Both the position numbers and the translations under genes were made by a program. 64,000 nt of DNA, from the NCBI GenBank assembly GCA_964628905.1, contig CAZVNS010000002.1, positions 1 to 64,000 of the forward strand, written 5' to 3'. Each line of letters opens with the position of its first letter. The stretch's first letter is position 1. Shown here one piece after another: positions 53,283 through 61,666 of the stretch. The notes beneath the pieces were generated by a model. The model ran no database searches and had not been told where the DNA came from. It saw nothing but the letters and a program-made list of their open reading frames with translations. The DNA comes from JAJPXC01 sp964628905. GTDB taxonomy: Bacteria; Bacteroidota; Bacteroidia; Bacteroidales; Muribaculaceae.

Positions 53283-55268
53283 GTGAAGGCTCCACTATCT
53301 TATGTGCCGCTTTTGCCGTCGGCCGTTGGGCTGATGGTAGGAATTGTTGTGGCTCGATGGTTGCCGATTTCACTGTGGATCATAGCAATAGTGGCTGCGG
53401 TGATTGCGTTGCTGCTGTTTTGGCGTCGGCGTTGGCTATGGGCGTCGGCGATGGCTGCTTTGCTGATGGGAGTGGGTATCACCGCCGCAAGACATAGTAA
53501 AAACCTTACCGAGCCTCAACCGGGAACGGGTCGATATCGCGGGGTGGTTAAGGAGGTGGTCGAGCGTGAAACATCGCGTTCGATGGTGGTGGATGTCAAA
53601 GGATTGGGCTATAACGTATACATCACCACGCCGGCTTTTAACCCGGAGCTGCTCTGCGGCGACTCTATCTCATTCGAATGTCAATTGGAGCCTATCGAGG
53701 AGGTGTCGGCCGTGGAGGGCTTGAATGATCTTAACACCTACTACTTCGTGCACCGCGTGGGCGCCACCGGATTTGTAACCCCTGATAATTTTCATAAGAC
53801 CACCGGCGACCAACTCACTATCCAACAATGGCTTGTACATCAGCGGCATCGTTGGGTGGCTGAGATCATGCACTCCGATATGTCGCAGGGAGCCGCACGC
53901 CTGCTTGCCGCCACGTTTTTGGGGGAGCGTGGTGCTATGGATCAAGAGGAGGTGCAGCATTTCCGTGATGCCGGTGCGGCACATGTGCTCGCTCTCAGTG
54001 GGTTGCACGCCGCACTGGTGTGGCTTGTGATCACGATGGCACTTTGGCCACTGAGGAGTGTCGGAGGTGAGCGGGTTGTAAAGGTGGTGGCTATCACTTT
54101 GCTCTGGGCATATGTGCTGTTTACGGGGTTGACCCCGTCAGTGGTTCGTGCTGCGGTGATGGTGACGATGGTGGCTGTAGGTCAGATGATTGAGCGGCGC
54201 AATTCGGTGTTTAATGCCTTGTTAGCGGCGATGATTGTGATACTGGTTGTTGAGCCGGAGGCTTTGTTCGATGTGAGCTTTCAGCTGTCGTTTGTGGCTG
54301 TCGCCGGTCTGCTGATATGGGGAGCGTGGTTTCAGGGGTTGAAGATACGGAGCCGATGGATGAGGACGGCGTTGGGCGCTGTGGGTGTCACGATGTCGGC
54401 GGTGATAGCAACCTCTATGCTTACGGCTTACTATTTCCACCGCTTGCCGCTGCTGTTTCTGTTGGTCAATATACCGTTAGCGTTGCTGTTTCCACTGTTC
54501 TTGGGAGTGGGCATAGTGTGGTGCCTGTTGGCATTGGTGGGATGGAATTGTGCGCCTTTGATATGGCTGCTCAACTTGCTTTATAACGGTATGGATTGGG
54601 TGGTAAGCACTGTAGCGGGTATCGGAGGGGGAGTGGTCGACGGCTTGTATATCACACCATGGGCCGTGATTACGTGGATGTTGGCCTTGGTTGCAATTGG
54701 GGGATGGATATATTTCCGTCGCCGAGTGTGGGTGATGGCTTGCGGGGTGTGTGTGGTCGCTTCAGTGGCACTGCTTACCGTAGTCCCTTGCGCCAACACG
54801 CCTCAGATGCTCATCGACTCCCGCCGTGACCATACAATGGTGATGGTCAACGATGGCGCTGAGTGCAAGGCTTTTACCATAGGCCTCCCAAAGGATAGCG
54901 CATACCACAACGAATATTGGAGCGAGCGGTTGACTGACTATGCCGGAAGCCGCCGACTAGGAGCGCCAACGGTTATACACTTGTCAACAAGTCAGCTCAA
55001 TGTAGCCGGTGAGCGATGGCTGATACTTAACGATGACGAGCTGGAACCTACCCCTTGCGACGTGATACTGATATGCCGCGGATATATGGACCGCGCCAGG
55101 AGTTGCCACGAGGTAGTGGCGGCCACCGGTGCCAAACGCGTGTATCTGTCGGGCGACCTTAACGCCCGCATAAGCCAACGCCTTGCACAGCAGTTGGCTG
55201 ACGTGCAAGGCGTTGAGGTGATTTCGCTGAGGGGCGAACAGGCCCTCATCAAACTGAGCCGGCCTTAG
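53283..55268 (+). CDS. ComEC/Rec2-type DNA-uptake channel protein
   Basis: This 661-residue polytopic membrane protein has an N-terminal helix pair and an OB-fold-like periplasmic domain (about 75-165). The competence core has HVLALSGLHAALV (about 234-246) and about eight further helices. The C-terminal part (about 500-661) looks like the remnant of the MBL domain without the HxHxDH metal motif. In transformable bacteria it imports single-stranded DNA. The start codon is GTG at 53283. Confidence 0.85.
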   Translation: MKAPLSYVPLLPSAVGLMVGIVVARWLPISLWIIAIVAAVIALLLFWRRRWLWASAMAALLMGVGITAARHSKNLTEPQPGTGRYRGVVKEVVERETSRSMVVDVKGLGYNVYITTPAFNPELLCGDSISFECQLEPIEEVSAVEGLNDLNTYYFVHRVGATGFVTPDNFHKTTGDQLTIQQWLVHQRHRWVAEIMHSDMSQGAARLLAATFLGERGAMDQEEVQHFRDAGAAHVLALSGLHAALVWLVITMALWPLRSVGGERVVKVVAITLLWAYVLFTGLTPSVVRAAVMVTMVAVGQMIERRNSVFNALLAAMIVILVVEPEALFDVSFQLSFVAVAGLLIWGAWFQGLKIRSRWMRTALGAVGVTMSAVIATSMLTAYYFHRLPLLFLLVNIPLALLFPLFLGVGIVWCLLALVGWNCAPLIWLLNLLYNGMDWVVSTVAGIGGGVVDGLYITPWAVITWMLALVAIGGWIYFRRRVWVMACGVCVVASVALLTVVPCANTPQMLIDSRRDHTMVMVNDGAECKAFTIGLPKDSAYHNEYWSERLTDYAGSRRLGAPTVIHLSTSQLNVAGERWLILNDDELEPTPCDVILICRGYMDRARSCHEVVAATGAKRVYLSGDLNARISQRLAQQLADVQGVEVISLRGEQALIKLSRP

Positions 55269-55395
55269 TGTCGCCCGGAGGATCGATAGGCGCGGGGTCG
55301 TCGGCCTTGAATACCTTCGACAGATATTTATAACCACCGTAAAGGTTAACTCGTTTAACGATTTGTGAATTTTAACAAAAATTCAGCTGGGCGGA

Positions 55396-56061
55396 TTATT
55401 TGCCGGCGAGGGTGATTGAGCCGAAAAATTGGGGTTGGTGGAAGTCGGGGCGGTCGGTGTGGATGGGCGCCCAGCTCAGGTAGTGGGGTAGGGAGGTGCC
55501 GGATGCGCACTTATAGAAGTTACCCTTCATCTCGATGGGCTCCCCCTTGAATTCCAGCCCAATCAGACTCAGCGGTATCTCGACCAGCAAGTCCCAGGTG
55601 AAGAGTCCCTCGACCTCCTCAAATGGGCGGGAGCCGCACGAGGCCATGCGGCGCACCTGCGCAAGCTCGTCGGTGGTGAGTCGGCGCGGGTTGGGGCGCT
55701 CGGCGCGGGTGGAGGCGTTGATGGCTCCGATGCAGTTGAACTCAAAGTTCCAGTAGCGCTCGTCGCCGAGGGGCGATACGAAAAATTCCACGCATGAGTC
55801 CTGGCTTACCGGCGACTGGTCGGTATAGTTCACCGCTCTGAGGTAGTTACAGCGCACGAAGAAGTCGATGAATATCGACTTGCCGGAGTGGGCAGCGGTG
55901 AACACCGTCAGTGGGTGGTAGGGAAATTGCTCAGGCCAGTTAAGCGACTCGATGGTGCGGCGCGCCCCGCTCTCTTCAAGTATGCTTTGAGCTTGGGCGA
56001 GGTCGCATCCGTCGAGCTGAGGCAGGTAGGGTATGGTGAGTTGTGGTTGTTGGGTCGACAT
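55396..56061 (-). CDS. Carbohydrate-binding family 9-like protein
   Basis: The product has 221 residues, with no signal peptide visible, and matches the CBM9-like/DOMON beta-sandwich proteins of Bacteroidota: FIDFFVRCNYLRAVN, SCVEFFVSPLGD, FEFNCIGAINAS and a final WAPIHTDRPDFHQPQFFG. It probably binds a sugar or forms part of a glycan utilisation response. It ends 13 bases from the LysE gene upstream and may be cotranscribed with it. Confidence 0.8.
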   Translation of the reverse strand: MSTQQPQLTIPYLPQLDGCDLAQAQSILEESGARRTIESLNWPEQFPYHPLTVFTAAHSGKSIFIDFFVRCNYLRAVNYTDQSPVSQDSCVEFFVSPLGDERYWNFEFNCIGAINASTRAERPNPRRLTTDELAQVRRMASCGSRPFEEVEGLFTWDLLVEIPLSLIGLEFKGEPIEMKGNFYKCASGTSLPHYLSWAPIHTDRPDFHQPQFFGSITLAGK

Positions 56062-56074
56062 GGCAAGGGAGGGG

Positions 56075-56722
56075 TTATTGAGGGGTGATTAGGTGGCGCA
56101 AGCCCATGAACAGACCGGCCAGGGCCATAAGCCCGAGCACGGTGCCGATGATGCGGTTGATGAGCCATATCGAGCGCACGTTGAAGTGGGAGCGGACCTT
56201 GTTGACAAAGAAGGTGATCACCCACCACCATAGCAGCGCGCCACCGATTATGGCGGCATACCCGGCAACATAGTGGAAGTAGGTGAACTCAGGCAGCAGG
56301 AAGTTGAAGCGGGCGAAGAGACCTATGATGAAGAAGAGTATCAGTGGGTTGGAGAAGGTAAACAGATAGCCGGTGATGAAGTCGCTTAGGAACGACGACG
56401 ACTGCTCGTCGGGCGACTTGAGCGAGCGGGCCGGGTTTTTCTGGAACAGATACACTGCGAAACCTATCAGCACCAAGCTGCCTAAGATCTGCAGCAGTAT
56501 CTTGTTGTCGTTGATAAATCCCTCGATGAACGACAGGCCGAAGCCGGTGAGCAGGCAGTAGATCAGGTCGGAGAGTGCGGCGCCGACTCCGGTGGAGAAG
56601 CCCGCCATGCGCCCCTTGTTGAGGGTGCGCTGTATGCACAGCATCCCTATCGGGCCCATCGGGGCCGAGATGAGGATGCCTATCAAGGCTCCGCTGATTA
56701 CTATGTCGAGGAATAGGTCCAT
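56075..56722 (-). CDS. LysE family amino-acid exporter
   Basis: This 215-residue protein has six transmembrane helices. The N-terminal SAPMGPIGMLCIQRTLNKGR matches the LysE/RhtB signature (PGP/PMGP-type loop followed by a basic stretch). It would export an amino acid or related small molecule. Length is normal. Confidence 0.87.
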   Translation of the reverse strand: MDLFLDIVISGALIGILISAPMGPIGMLCIQRTLNKGRMAGFSTGVGAALSDLIYCLLTGFGLSFIEGFINDNKILLQILGSLVLIGFAVYLFQKNPARSLKSPDEQSSSFLSDFITGYLFTFSNPLILFFIIGLFARFNFLLPEFTYFHYVAGYAAIIGGALLWWWVITFFVNKVRSHFNVRSIWLINRIIGTVLGLMALAGLFMGLRHLITPQ

Positions 56723-56782
56723 CGCCTTCTATTTGCAGCTTACAAAGGTAATCAATCTTTTGAAATGCGATGCTTCTCCCGG

Positions 56783-56822
56783 AAAAAAAGTGCGGGCGCG
56801 GCCTTCAGTGGCTGCGCCCGCA
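56783..56822 (-). terminator. Intrinsic terminator after the tailed secreted protein gene
   Basis: A strong GC stem (TGCGGGCGC 56791-56799 with GCGCCCGCA 56814-56822, extended by inner GGCC/GGCT pairs) is followed on the minus strand by seven T (56789-56783). Confidence 0.85.
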
Positions 56823-56830
56823 GTGATGGG

Positions 56831-56880
56831 GATTTCGATTTCTCTCGATTTAAGTCGATTTAATTCGATTTAGGTCGAGG
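56831..56880. repeat. Five 10-bp repeats ending in TCGATT after a stop codon
   Basis: The units GATTTCGATT, TCTCTCGATT, TAAGTCGATT, TAATTCGATT and TAGGTCGAGG run in exact register (56831-56880). They end one base before the stop codon of the secreted protein gene and sit between it and the terminator. Confidence 0.75.
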
Positions 56881-56881
56881 G

Positions 56882-58822
56882 TTAGAGGATGACTTTCTCT
56901 ACCTTGTTGCCCTGGCGGCGGATCAGGAGCTGACCGGCTGCGGGGTTGTCGACGCGTACGCCCTGAAGGTTGTAGTACTCTACGGGTGCCTCGGCGTCGA
57001 GGTCAGCGTTGATGGTGTTCACGCCGTCGGTGTTGACTACGAAGATGTTGCCGTTGTTCTCGGGGTTTACGTACCAGTCACCGTAGCTGATGCCTGAGTT
57101 GCTTACGTTCATGCCGCGGATGCTGAAGTTGTAGCTGTAGCCGTCACGGTCGAAGTTGGGGCAGGGCACTGTGGGGAAGTTGTTGCCGGTGGTCTGGCGC
57201 TCAGCGTCGAGGTATGAGAACTTGCTGCCGGCGGGGATGTTGTTGAGGGTCACCTCGATGTTCTTGTAGTAGATGATCACGGGCCAGTCGGTGACGGTGC
57301 CTTCAGCAGCCTCAATGATTGCGGTCACATACTCCTCGTCCATGGTGGTTGCCACGGCGAAGTAGATGTGCTTCAGGTCGTAGGTGTTGGCGTTGATGGC
57401 GTCGGTGGTGGCTGTGGTCTCCTGCCAGCCGTCCCACTGGAGTACGTCGCCGTTAAGCAGAGCCTCGTCGATGATCTCATACTTCTTGGTGCTCTTGTTG
57501 TAGCCTACTACCATGATGTCCATGGCTGCGCCGTCGGTGGCGTAGTGGTTGAGGAAGAGGGTGGCTACGCCGCCGGTTGCGGTGAGGTCGTAGTCGCTGG
57601 TCTCAAAGCCGGCCCAGGGGCATACAGAGTTGGCGCCAACTACTGACAGGTCGAAGTAGAAGCCGAGGGCGCCGTCGATCAGCACGGGCCAGTGGGCGAG
57701 ACCGCCGGGGATGGCGTCGAGCACTACGTCGGGAGCGGCTGCGCCTACATAGGGGTTAGCCACGTTGCTGGTACCGGCGTTAACGCCTGAGAAGTCCATG
57801 TTGAGGAGGTCGAGCGACGAGATCTTGCGGGTAGCGTTGACGTCAACAAAGCTGTAAAGCTCGGTGTGGGTTGAGTTGGCGGCTTTGGTGAAGTTGACCG
57901 AGTAGGTCTTGTGGTCGCTGGCCAGGTTGTAGGTCACGTTGGTGGGCACGCCTACCTCAACATCGGGATCGGGGGTGGGGTCGGGGGTAGGGGTGGTGCC
58001 GGAGTAGCGCTTGCCGCTGACGAAGAGGCCGCAGAATGCCAGACTGGTATCGGCTGAACCGTTGGAGTTCATGAACAGCAGTGAGATCTTGGTGCTGATC
58101 ACCTGCTGGGTCTGGGTGTCCTTGAAGGCGTTGGAGCTGGACTGGAACCAGTAGATGTTGCCGTCATAGGGGATGCTGCATACATCGGAGTTCATCAGGA
58201 ATGCGGTGCCGTTGTCGCCCTCGATGTAGTTGATCATCAAGCCGGCGTTGTTCTCGAGTGCGCCCACCCAGCAACCAATCTGCTGAGCTGAGCCTGAGTC
58301 GATGTCGATCACGCGGAATTCGGCAGAGCCAATCAGTGCGCCGAGGCCGTCGCCCAGCGAGTATACGCCCCAGCCGTAGAGGTTGTCGGACGATGAGCTC
58401 TTACAGCTGATATTACCGCCAGAGTTGCTCACTGCCACGGGGTTTGACTGCGAACCGCTTGTGAAGCCGGCCATGGTCTCATTGAGCACGTTGTTGGTGT
58501 ATGTCCATGAGCTGTGGGGGGCGTCGCGGTGCTGTGTGCCTTCGCCGAATGTAGCGCGCTCAAGGTCGGCCATCGTCACCTTGCCTGACTGGAAGTCGGC
58601 GATTTTGATGCCGGTGTTGACGAGCTGCACTTCGTTGAACTGAGGAGCGTTGGCTGCAGCCTTGCGGATTTGGTGCTTGCTTACTGAAGTTGCGGTCTCA
58701 ACGTTGTTGAGGTCAAGATACTTAGCGCCCTGGCGCGATGAGCGGGTGCTGCTCACTGTGATAGCCGACATGGCGGGCACTGCCAGCGCGGCGGCTAAAG
58801 CTAATGTGTAGACTTTGCGCAT
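56882..58822 (-). CDS. Large secreted protein with a C-terminal sorting-like tail
   Basis: This is a 646-residue exported protein. The signal peptide (MRKVYTLALAAALAVPAMSA) fits the start at 58822; the open frame upstream to 58903 is not protein-like and overlaps the promoter. The body is beta-rich and acidic with a Pro-Thr-Asp linker (TPTPDPTPDPDVEVG, about 312-326) that separates two parts; no catalytic motif is seen. The last residues (YYNLQGVRVDNPAAG, RRQGNKVEKVIL) match the tail of the protein at 17997-19934. The tail suggests common surface sorting. Function is unknown. Confidence 0.75.
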   Translation of the reverse strand: MRKVYTLALAAALAVPAMSAITVSSTRSSRQGAKYLDLNNVETATSVSKHQIRKAAANAPQFNEVQLVNTGIKIADFQSGKVTMADLERATFGEGTQHRDAPHSSWTYTNNVLNETMAGFTSGSQSNPVAVSNSGGNISCKSSSSDNLYGWGVYSLGDGLGALIGSAEFRVIDIDSGSAQQIGCWVGALENNAGLMINYIEGDNGTAFLMNSDVCSIPYDGNIYWFQSSSNAFKDTQTQQVISTKISLLFMNSNGSADTSLAFCGLFVSGKRYSGTTPTPDPTPDPDVEVGVPTNVTYNLASDHKTYSVNFTKAANSTHTELYSFVDVNATRKISSLDLLNMDFSGVNAGTSNVANPYVGAAAPDVVLDAIPGGLAHWPVLIDGALGFYFDLSVVGANSVCPWAGFETSDYDLTATGGVATLFLNHYATDGAAMDIMVVGYNKSTKKYEIIDEALLNGDVLQWDGWQETTATTDAINANTYDLKHIYFAVATTMDEEYVTAIIEAAEGTVTDWPVIIYYKNIEVTLNNIPAGSKFSYLDAERQTTGNNFPTVPCPNFDRDGYSYNFSIRGMNVSNSGISYGDWYVNPENNGNIFVVNTDGVNTINADLDAEAPVEYYNLQGVRVDNPAAGQLLIRRQGNKVEKVIL

Positions 58823-58873
58823 AATGTAAGTATTATGTGTGTGAATATTTGTTTTTGTCAATAACGGTAAACG

Positions 58874-58903
58874 CAAAGTAAACGATTGTAATAGGAGTGA
58901 CAA
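58874..58903 (-). promoter_or_regulatory. Promoter of the large secreted protein gene
   Basis: On the minus strand TTG (58903-58901) and TTACTTTG (58881-58874; one mismatch to TAnnTTTG) are 19 nt apart, 51 nt before the start. The rest of the 58904-59050 stretch is AT-rich with no gene. Confidence 0.6.
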
Positions 58904-59054
58904 AATGAATTAACTAAAATAATATGTTAAAATCAGTTAAATATCTCTTTTTTGCCACATTTTTAGTGGAATAAATATCATTTTGCCAAATATTATACAA
59001 CTTTCTGCACAATTGATGAATTTTTGTGATGAATTCCTAACCAACCCAGTCTCG

Positions 59055-59141
59055 TCCGACAAGTCCGACAGGTCTGACAGATCCGACAGATCCGGTAGTT
59101 TAGAAAAGCCGGACAGGTCAGAATGCTCTGACGAGTCCGAC
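59055..59141. repeat. 9-bp TCCGACAGG-type repeats after the rubrerythrin gene
   Basis: Units begin at 59055, 59064, 59073, 59082 and 59091 (TCCGACAAG, TCCGACAGG, TCTGACAGA, TCCGACAGA, TCCGGTAGT). Two more follow at 59127 and 59136. The tract ends 21 nt after the rubrerythrin stop (minus strand). Confidence 0.7.
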
Positions 59142-59162
59142 TTCTATGGTGGTTGTTGGTGA

Positions 59163-59738
59163 TTAGAGGTTGTTCATCTTACGCTCAAACCAGCCCTGGT
59201 CCATGCCGCATACGGGGCAGCGCTTGGGCGCGGTCTTGCCGGTGAACACGTAGCCACACTTGCGGCACTGCCACTGGATGGCCTCGTCGGTTGAGAATTC
59301 GGTGCCGGTCTCCAGGCGCTCGATCAGTTTGGTGTAGCGGGCTTCGTGCTCCACCTCGACGGATGCCACGAGCTTGAAGAGATTGGCGATTTCGGGGAAG
59401 CCTTCCTCCTTGGCGGTCTCGGCGAAGTTGGCGTACAGGTCGCTCCACTCCTCGCGCTCGCCGGCGGCTGCTTCCCTAAGGTTGGTCAGGGTGTCGCCCA
59501 CCACGCCTGCGGGGTAGCCGGCCTTGATTTCGACCATACCGCCTTCGAGGCGGCTGAAGAACTGTTTGGCGTGAACCAGCTCCTGCTCGGCGGTGATCAT
59601 GAATATCTGTGCTATCTGCTCATATCCTTCCTCACGCGCTTTCTCGGCGAAGAGGGTGTAGCGGCTGCGTGCCTGACTTTCACCGGCGAACGATGCCAAC
59701 AGGTTGTGTTCAGTTTGGGTGCCTTTAATGCTTTTCAT
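59163..59738 (-). CDS. Rubrerythrin
   Basis: This 191-residue peroxide-scavenging protein has an N-terminal four-helix ferritin-like domain with diiron ligands (Glu in SFAGESQARSRY, the EQELVH pair, and VEVEHEARY). The C-terminal rubredoxin domain has two CxxC knuckles (CRKCG and CPVCG). It reduces hydrogen peroxide and is typical of anaerobes. Length is normal, and it has its own -7 box. Confidence 0.96.
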   Translation of the reverse strand: MKSIKGTQTEHNLLASFAGESQARSRYTLFAEKAREEGYEQIAQIFMITAEQELVHAKQFFSRLEGGMVEIKAGYPAGVVGDTLTNLREAAAGEREEWSDLYANFAETAKEEGFPEIANLFKLVASVEVEHEARYTKLIERLETGTEFSTDEAIQWQCRKCGYVFTGKTAPKRCPVCGMDQGWFERKMNNL

Positions 59739-59786
59739 CTTGTAATTGAATTATGGGTTAATGTGTAAGGTTTATATTTTGCATAA

Positions 59787-59794
59787 CAAATATA
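59787..59794 (-). promoter_or_regulatory. -7 box of the rubrerythrin gene
   Basis: TATATTTG on the minus strand (59794-59787) lies 48 nt before the start codon. Confidence 0.55.
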
Positions 59795-59863
59795 TGTGGG
59801 AGATGGTTCACGGCTGTGGTTAAGAATTTTTAAGTTAATGAACCGCCAGGGCTGAATTTTCGT

Positions 59864-59871
59864 TATATTCG
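59864..59871 (+). promoter_or_regulatory. -7 box 4 nt before the YihY-family start
   Basis: TATATTCG ends exactly 4 nt before ATG 59876. No clear -33 is seen. The mRNA is predicted to be leaderless. Confidence 0.45.
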
Positions 59872-59875
59872 CGGT

Positions 59876-61270
59876 ATGACCGACAAAGCAAAGAAGAAGG
59901 AGAAGAAGGCATCGAAGCTCATCGAGCACGGCAAGCGCTTGATCAATAAGGGTATATCGATGTATCAATATGTCACAGTAGGAGTGTGGAGCGACACCCG
60001 TTCCAACTGGCGCATCGACACGGTGCGCACCCTGTCGATGTCGGTCAAGTCGTTTATGGACCGCGACCTGCAGCTGCGGGCGGCGGCACTGACCTATAAG
60101 ACGGTGCTGGCGATAGTTCCGGCTCTTGCGGTGCTGTTCGCCATCGGGCGTGGCTTCGGCTTGCAGGATGTGCTGATGGATGAGCTGCACAAGACCTTCT
60201 CCGGCCAGCAGAGCGCCCTCGACGCGGTGCTCACCTATGTCGACAACTATCTTAAGCAGTCGTCGGGTGGTGGCGTGTTCGTGGGCATCGGAGTGGTGTT
60301 CCTGTTGTGGACCATCATATCGCTGTTGGGCAACGTCGAGGGGTCGTTCAACTCCATCTGGGGGGTGAAGCAAGGGCGCTCGTTCGCCCGCAAAATCACC
60401 GACTACACGGCTATCATACTGATACTTCCGATACTGCTGATATGTTCCAACGGGTTGACGATATTCATGTCGTCGGCCATGCAGAGGCTGCTGCCGTTCC
60501 ACTTTCTAACGCCGGCGATATCATGGATACTCGACGGTGCGTCGCTGGTGCTCACATGGCTCTTCTTCGCAGGCACTTATCTGCTGATACCCAACACCAA
60601 GGTGAGGTTTGTCAATGCGCTGCTCGCCGGGTGTGTGGCCGGCACCGCTTTCATGGTACTGCAATGGGTGTTTGTCAGCGGCCAGATGTATGTGGCCAAG
60701 TACAATGCTATATATGGGTCGGTGGCGTTCCTGCCGTTGTTCCTGATATGGGCGCAGTTGGCGTGGGTTGTTACCCTGTCGGGGGCAGTGATATGCTACT
60801 CGTCGCAAAATATTTTCCAGTTCAGCTTCAACGCCCAGATCCAGCGTATGTCGCTCAACTACCGGCGGCAGATTGCGATGGCAGTGATGACCGTTGTGGT
60901 TCAGCGGTTTATCGCAGGTGAGAAGCCGTTCACAGAGCATGATTTTGCCGTAAACTACCGCATTCCGGCTCGATTGATTTCTGAAATCACTAACCGCATG
61001 GTGGAGGTGGGGCTGCTCAGTCGTGTGGTGCTCGACGAGAAGGGCACGGAGTTAGGGCTGCAGAGCGCCATCCCGCCCAACGAGGTGACTATGGCCACAG
61101 TGCTCGACCGACTCAATGCCGACGGCAACCGCGACTTTGTGCCCGGTTTCCGCAAAAGTTTCGGCAACATCATCACCACCATGGACAAACTCACTGAGTC
61201 AACCCTCCACAATGCTTCATCAATAAAACTCGCTGACATACAAATCGAAAACCCCGAATTTAAAGAATAA
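59876..61270 (+). CDS. YihY/virulence factor BrkB family membrane protein
   Basis: This 464-residue inner-membrane protein has a Lys-rich N-terminus and about six transmembrane helices between 75 and 325. The family pattern is clear (LQLRAAALTYKTVLAIVPAL and GSFNSIWGVKQGR), followed by a soluble C-terminal domain (about 330-464). The family was once named RNase BN in error; its real function is unknown. RidA follows 19 bases later. Confidence 0.88.
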   Translation: MTDKAKKKEKKASKLIEHGKRLINKGISMYQYVTVGVWSDTRSNWRIDTVRTLSMSVKSFMDRDLQLRAAALTYKTVLAIVPALAVLFAIGRGFGLQDVLMDELHKTFSGQQSALDAVLTYVDNYLKQSSGGGVFVGIGVVFLLWTIISLLGNVEGSFNSIWGVKQGRSFARKITDYTAIILILPILLICSNGLTIFMSSAMQRLLPFHFLTPAISWILDGASLVLTWLFFAGTYLLIPNTKVRFVNALLAGCVAGTAFMVLQWVFVSGQMYVAKYNAIYGSVAFLPLFLIWAQLAWVVTLSGAVICYSSQNIFQFSFNAQIQRMSLNYRRQIAMAVMTVVVQRFIAGEKPFTEHDFAVNYRIPARLISEITNRMVEVGLLSRVVLDEKGTELGLQSAIPPNEVTMATVLDRLNADGNRDFVPGFRKSFGNIITTMDKLTESTLHNASSIKLADIQIENPEFKE

Positions 61271-61289
61271 TAACCAAATTTCACACATT

Positions 61290-61664
61290 ATGAAAACTCC
61301 TATCGCTACTACCAACGCTCCCGGCGCAATCGGCCCCTACAGCCAGGCTATCGATGCTGGTCCATTTGTATTCATCTCCGGCCAAATCCCCGTTGATCCC
61401 GCTACCGGCGCTGTCGCCGAGGGTATCAAGGCTCAGACAGCCCAGTCAATCGCCAACATCAAGGCTATCCTCGCCGCTGCCGGGTTGACCATAGACAATG
61501 TGGTGAAAACCACCGTATTCCTTGCCGACATGGCTATGTTTGGCGACATGAACGAGGTGTATGCCGAGAATTTCACATCTCCCTTCCCCGCACGTTCAGC
61601 CGTAGCCGTGCGCGAGCTTCCCAAGCAGGTGCTCGTCGAGATTGAGGTCATAGCTGCAAAGTAA
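61290..61664 (+). CDS. ridA: RidA family reactive-intermediate deaminase
   Basis: This 124-residue enzyme hydrolyses reactive enamine/imine intermediates made by PLP enzymes. The signature AIGPYSQAI (13-21), VFISGQIPVDP and the C-terminal PARSAVAV with the conserved Arg near 105 are all present. It converges with folC, whose stop lies 2 bases away. Confidence 0.94.
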   Translation: MKTPIATTNAPGAIGPYSQAIDAGPFVFISGQIPVDPATGAVAEGIKAQTAQSIANIKAILAAAGLTIDNVVKTTVFLADMAMFGDMNEVYAENFTSPFPARSAVAVRELPKQVLVEIEVIAAK

Positions 61665-61666
61665 TC

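Noticed and set aside
53790..55260. MBL catalytic domain at the C-terminus of ComEC
   Set aside because: The region has the general fold length, but the HxHxDH metal motif is not present, so no nuclease activity is claimed.
55249..55370. Small minus-strand frame (VNLYGGYKYLSKVFKADD) between comEC and the CBM9-like gene
   Set aside because: It reads like protein but has no ATG, GTG or TTG start after the upstream stop. It is too short to call and could be a remnant.
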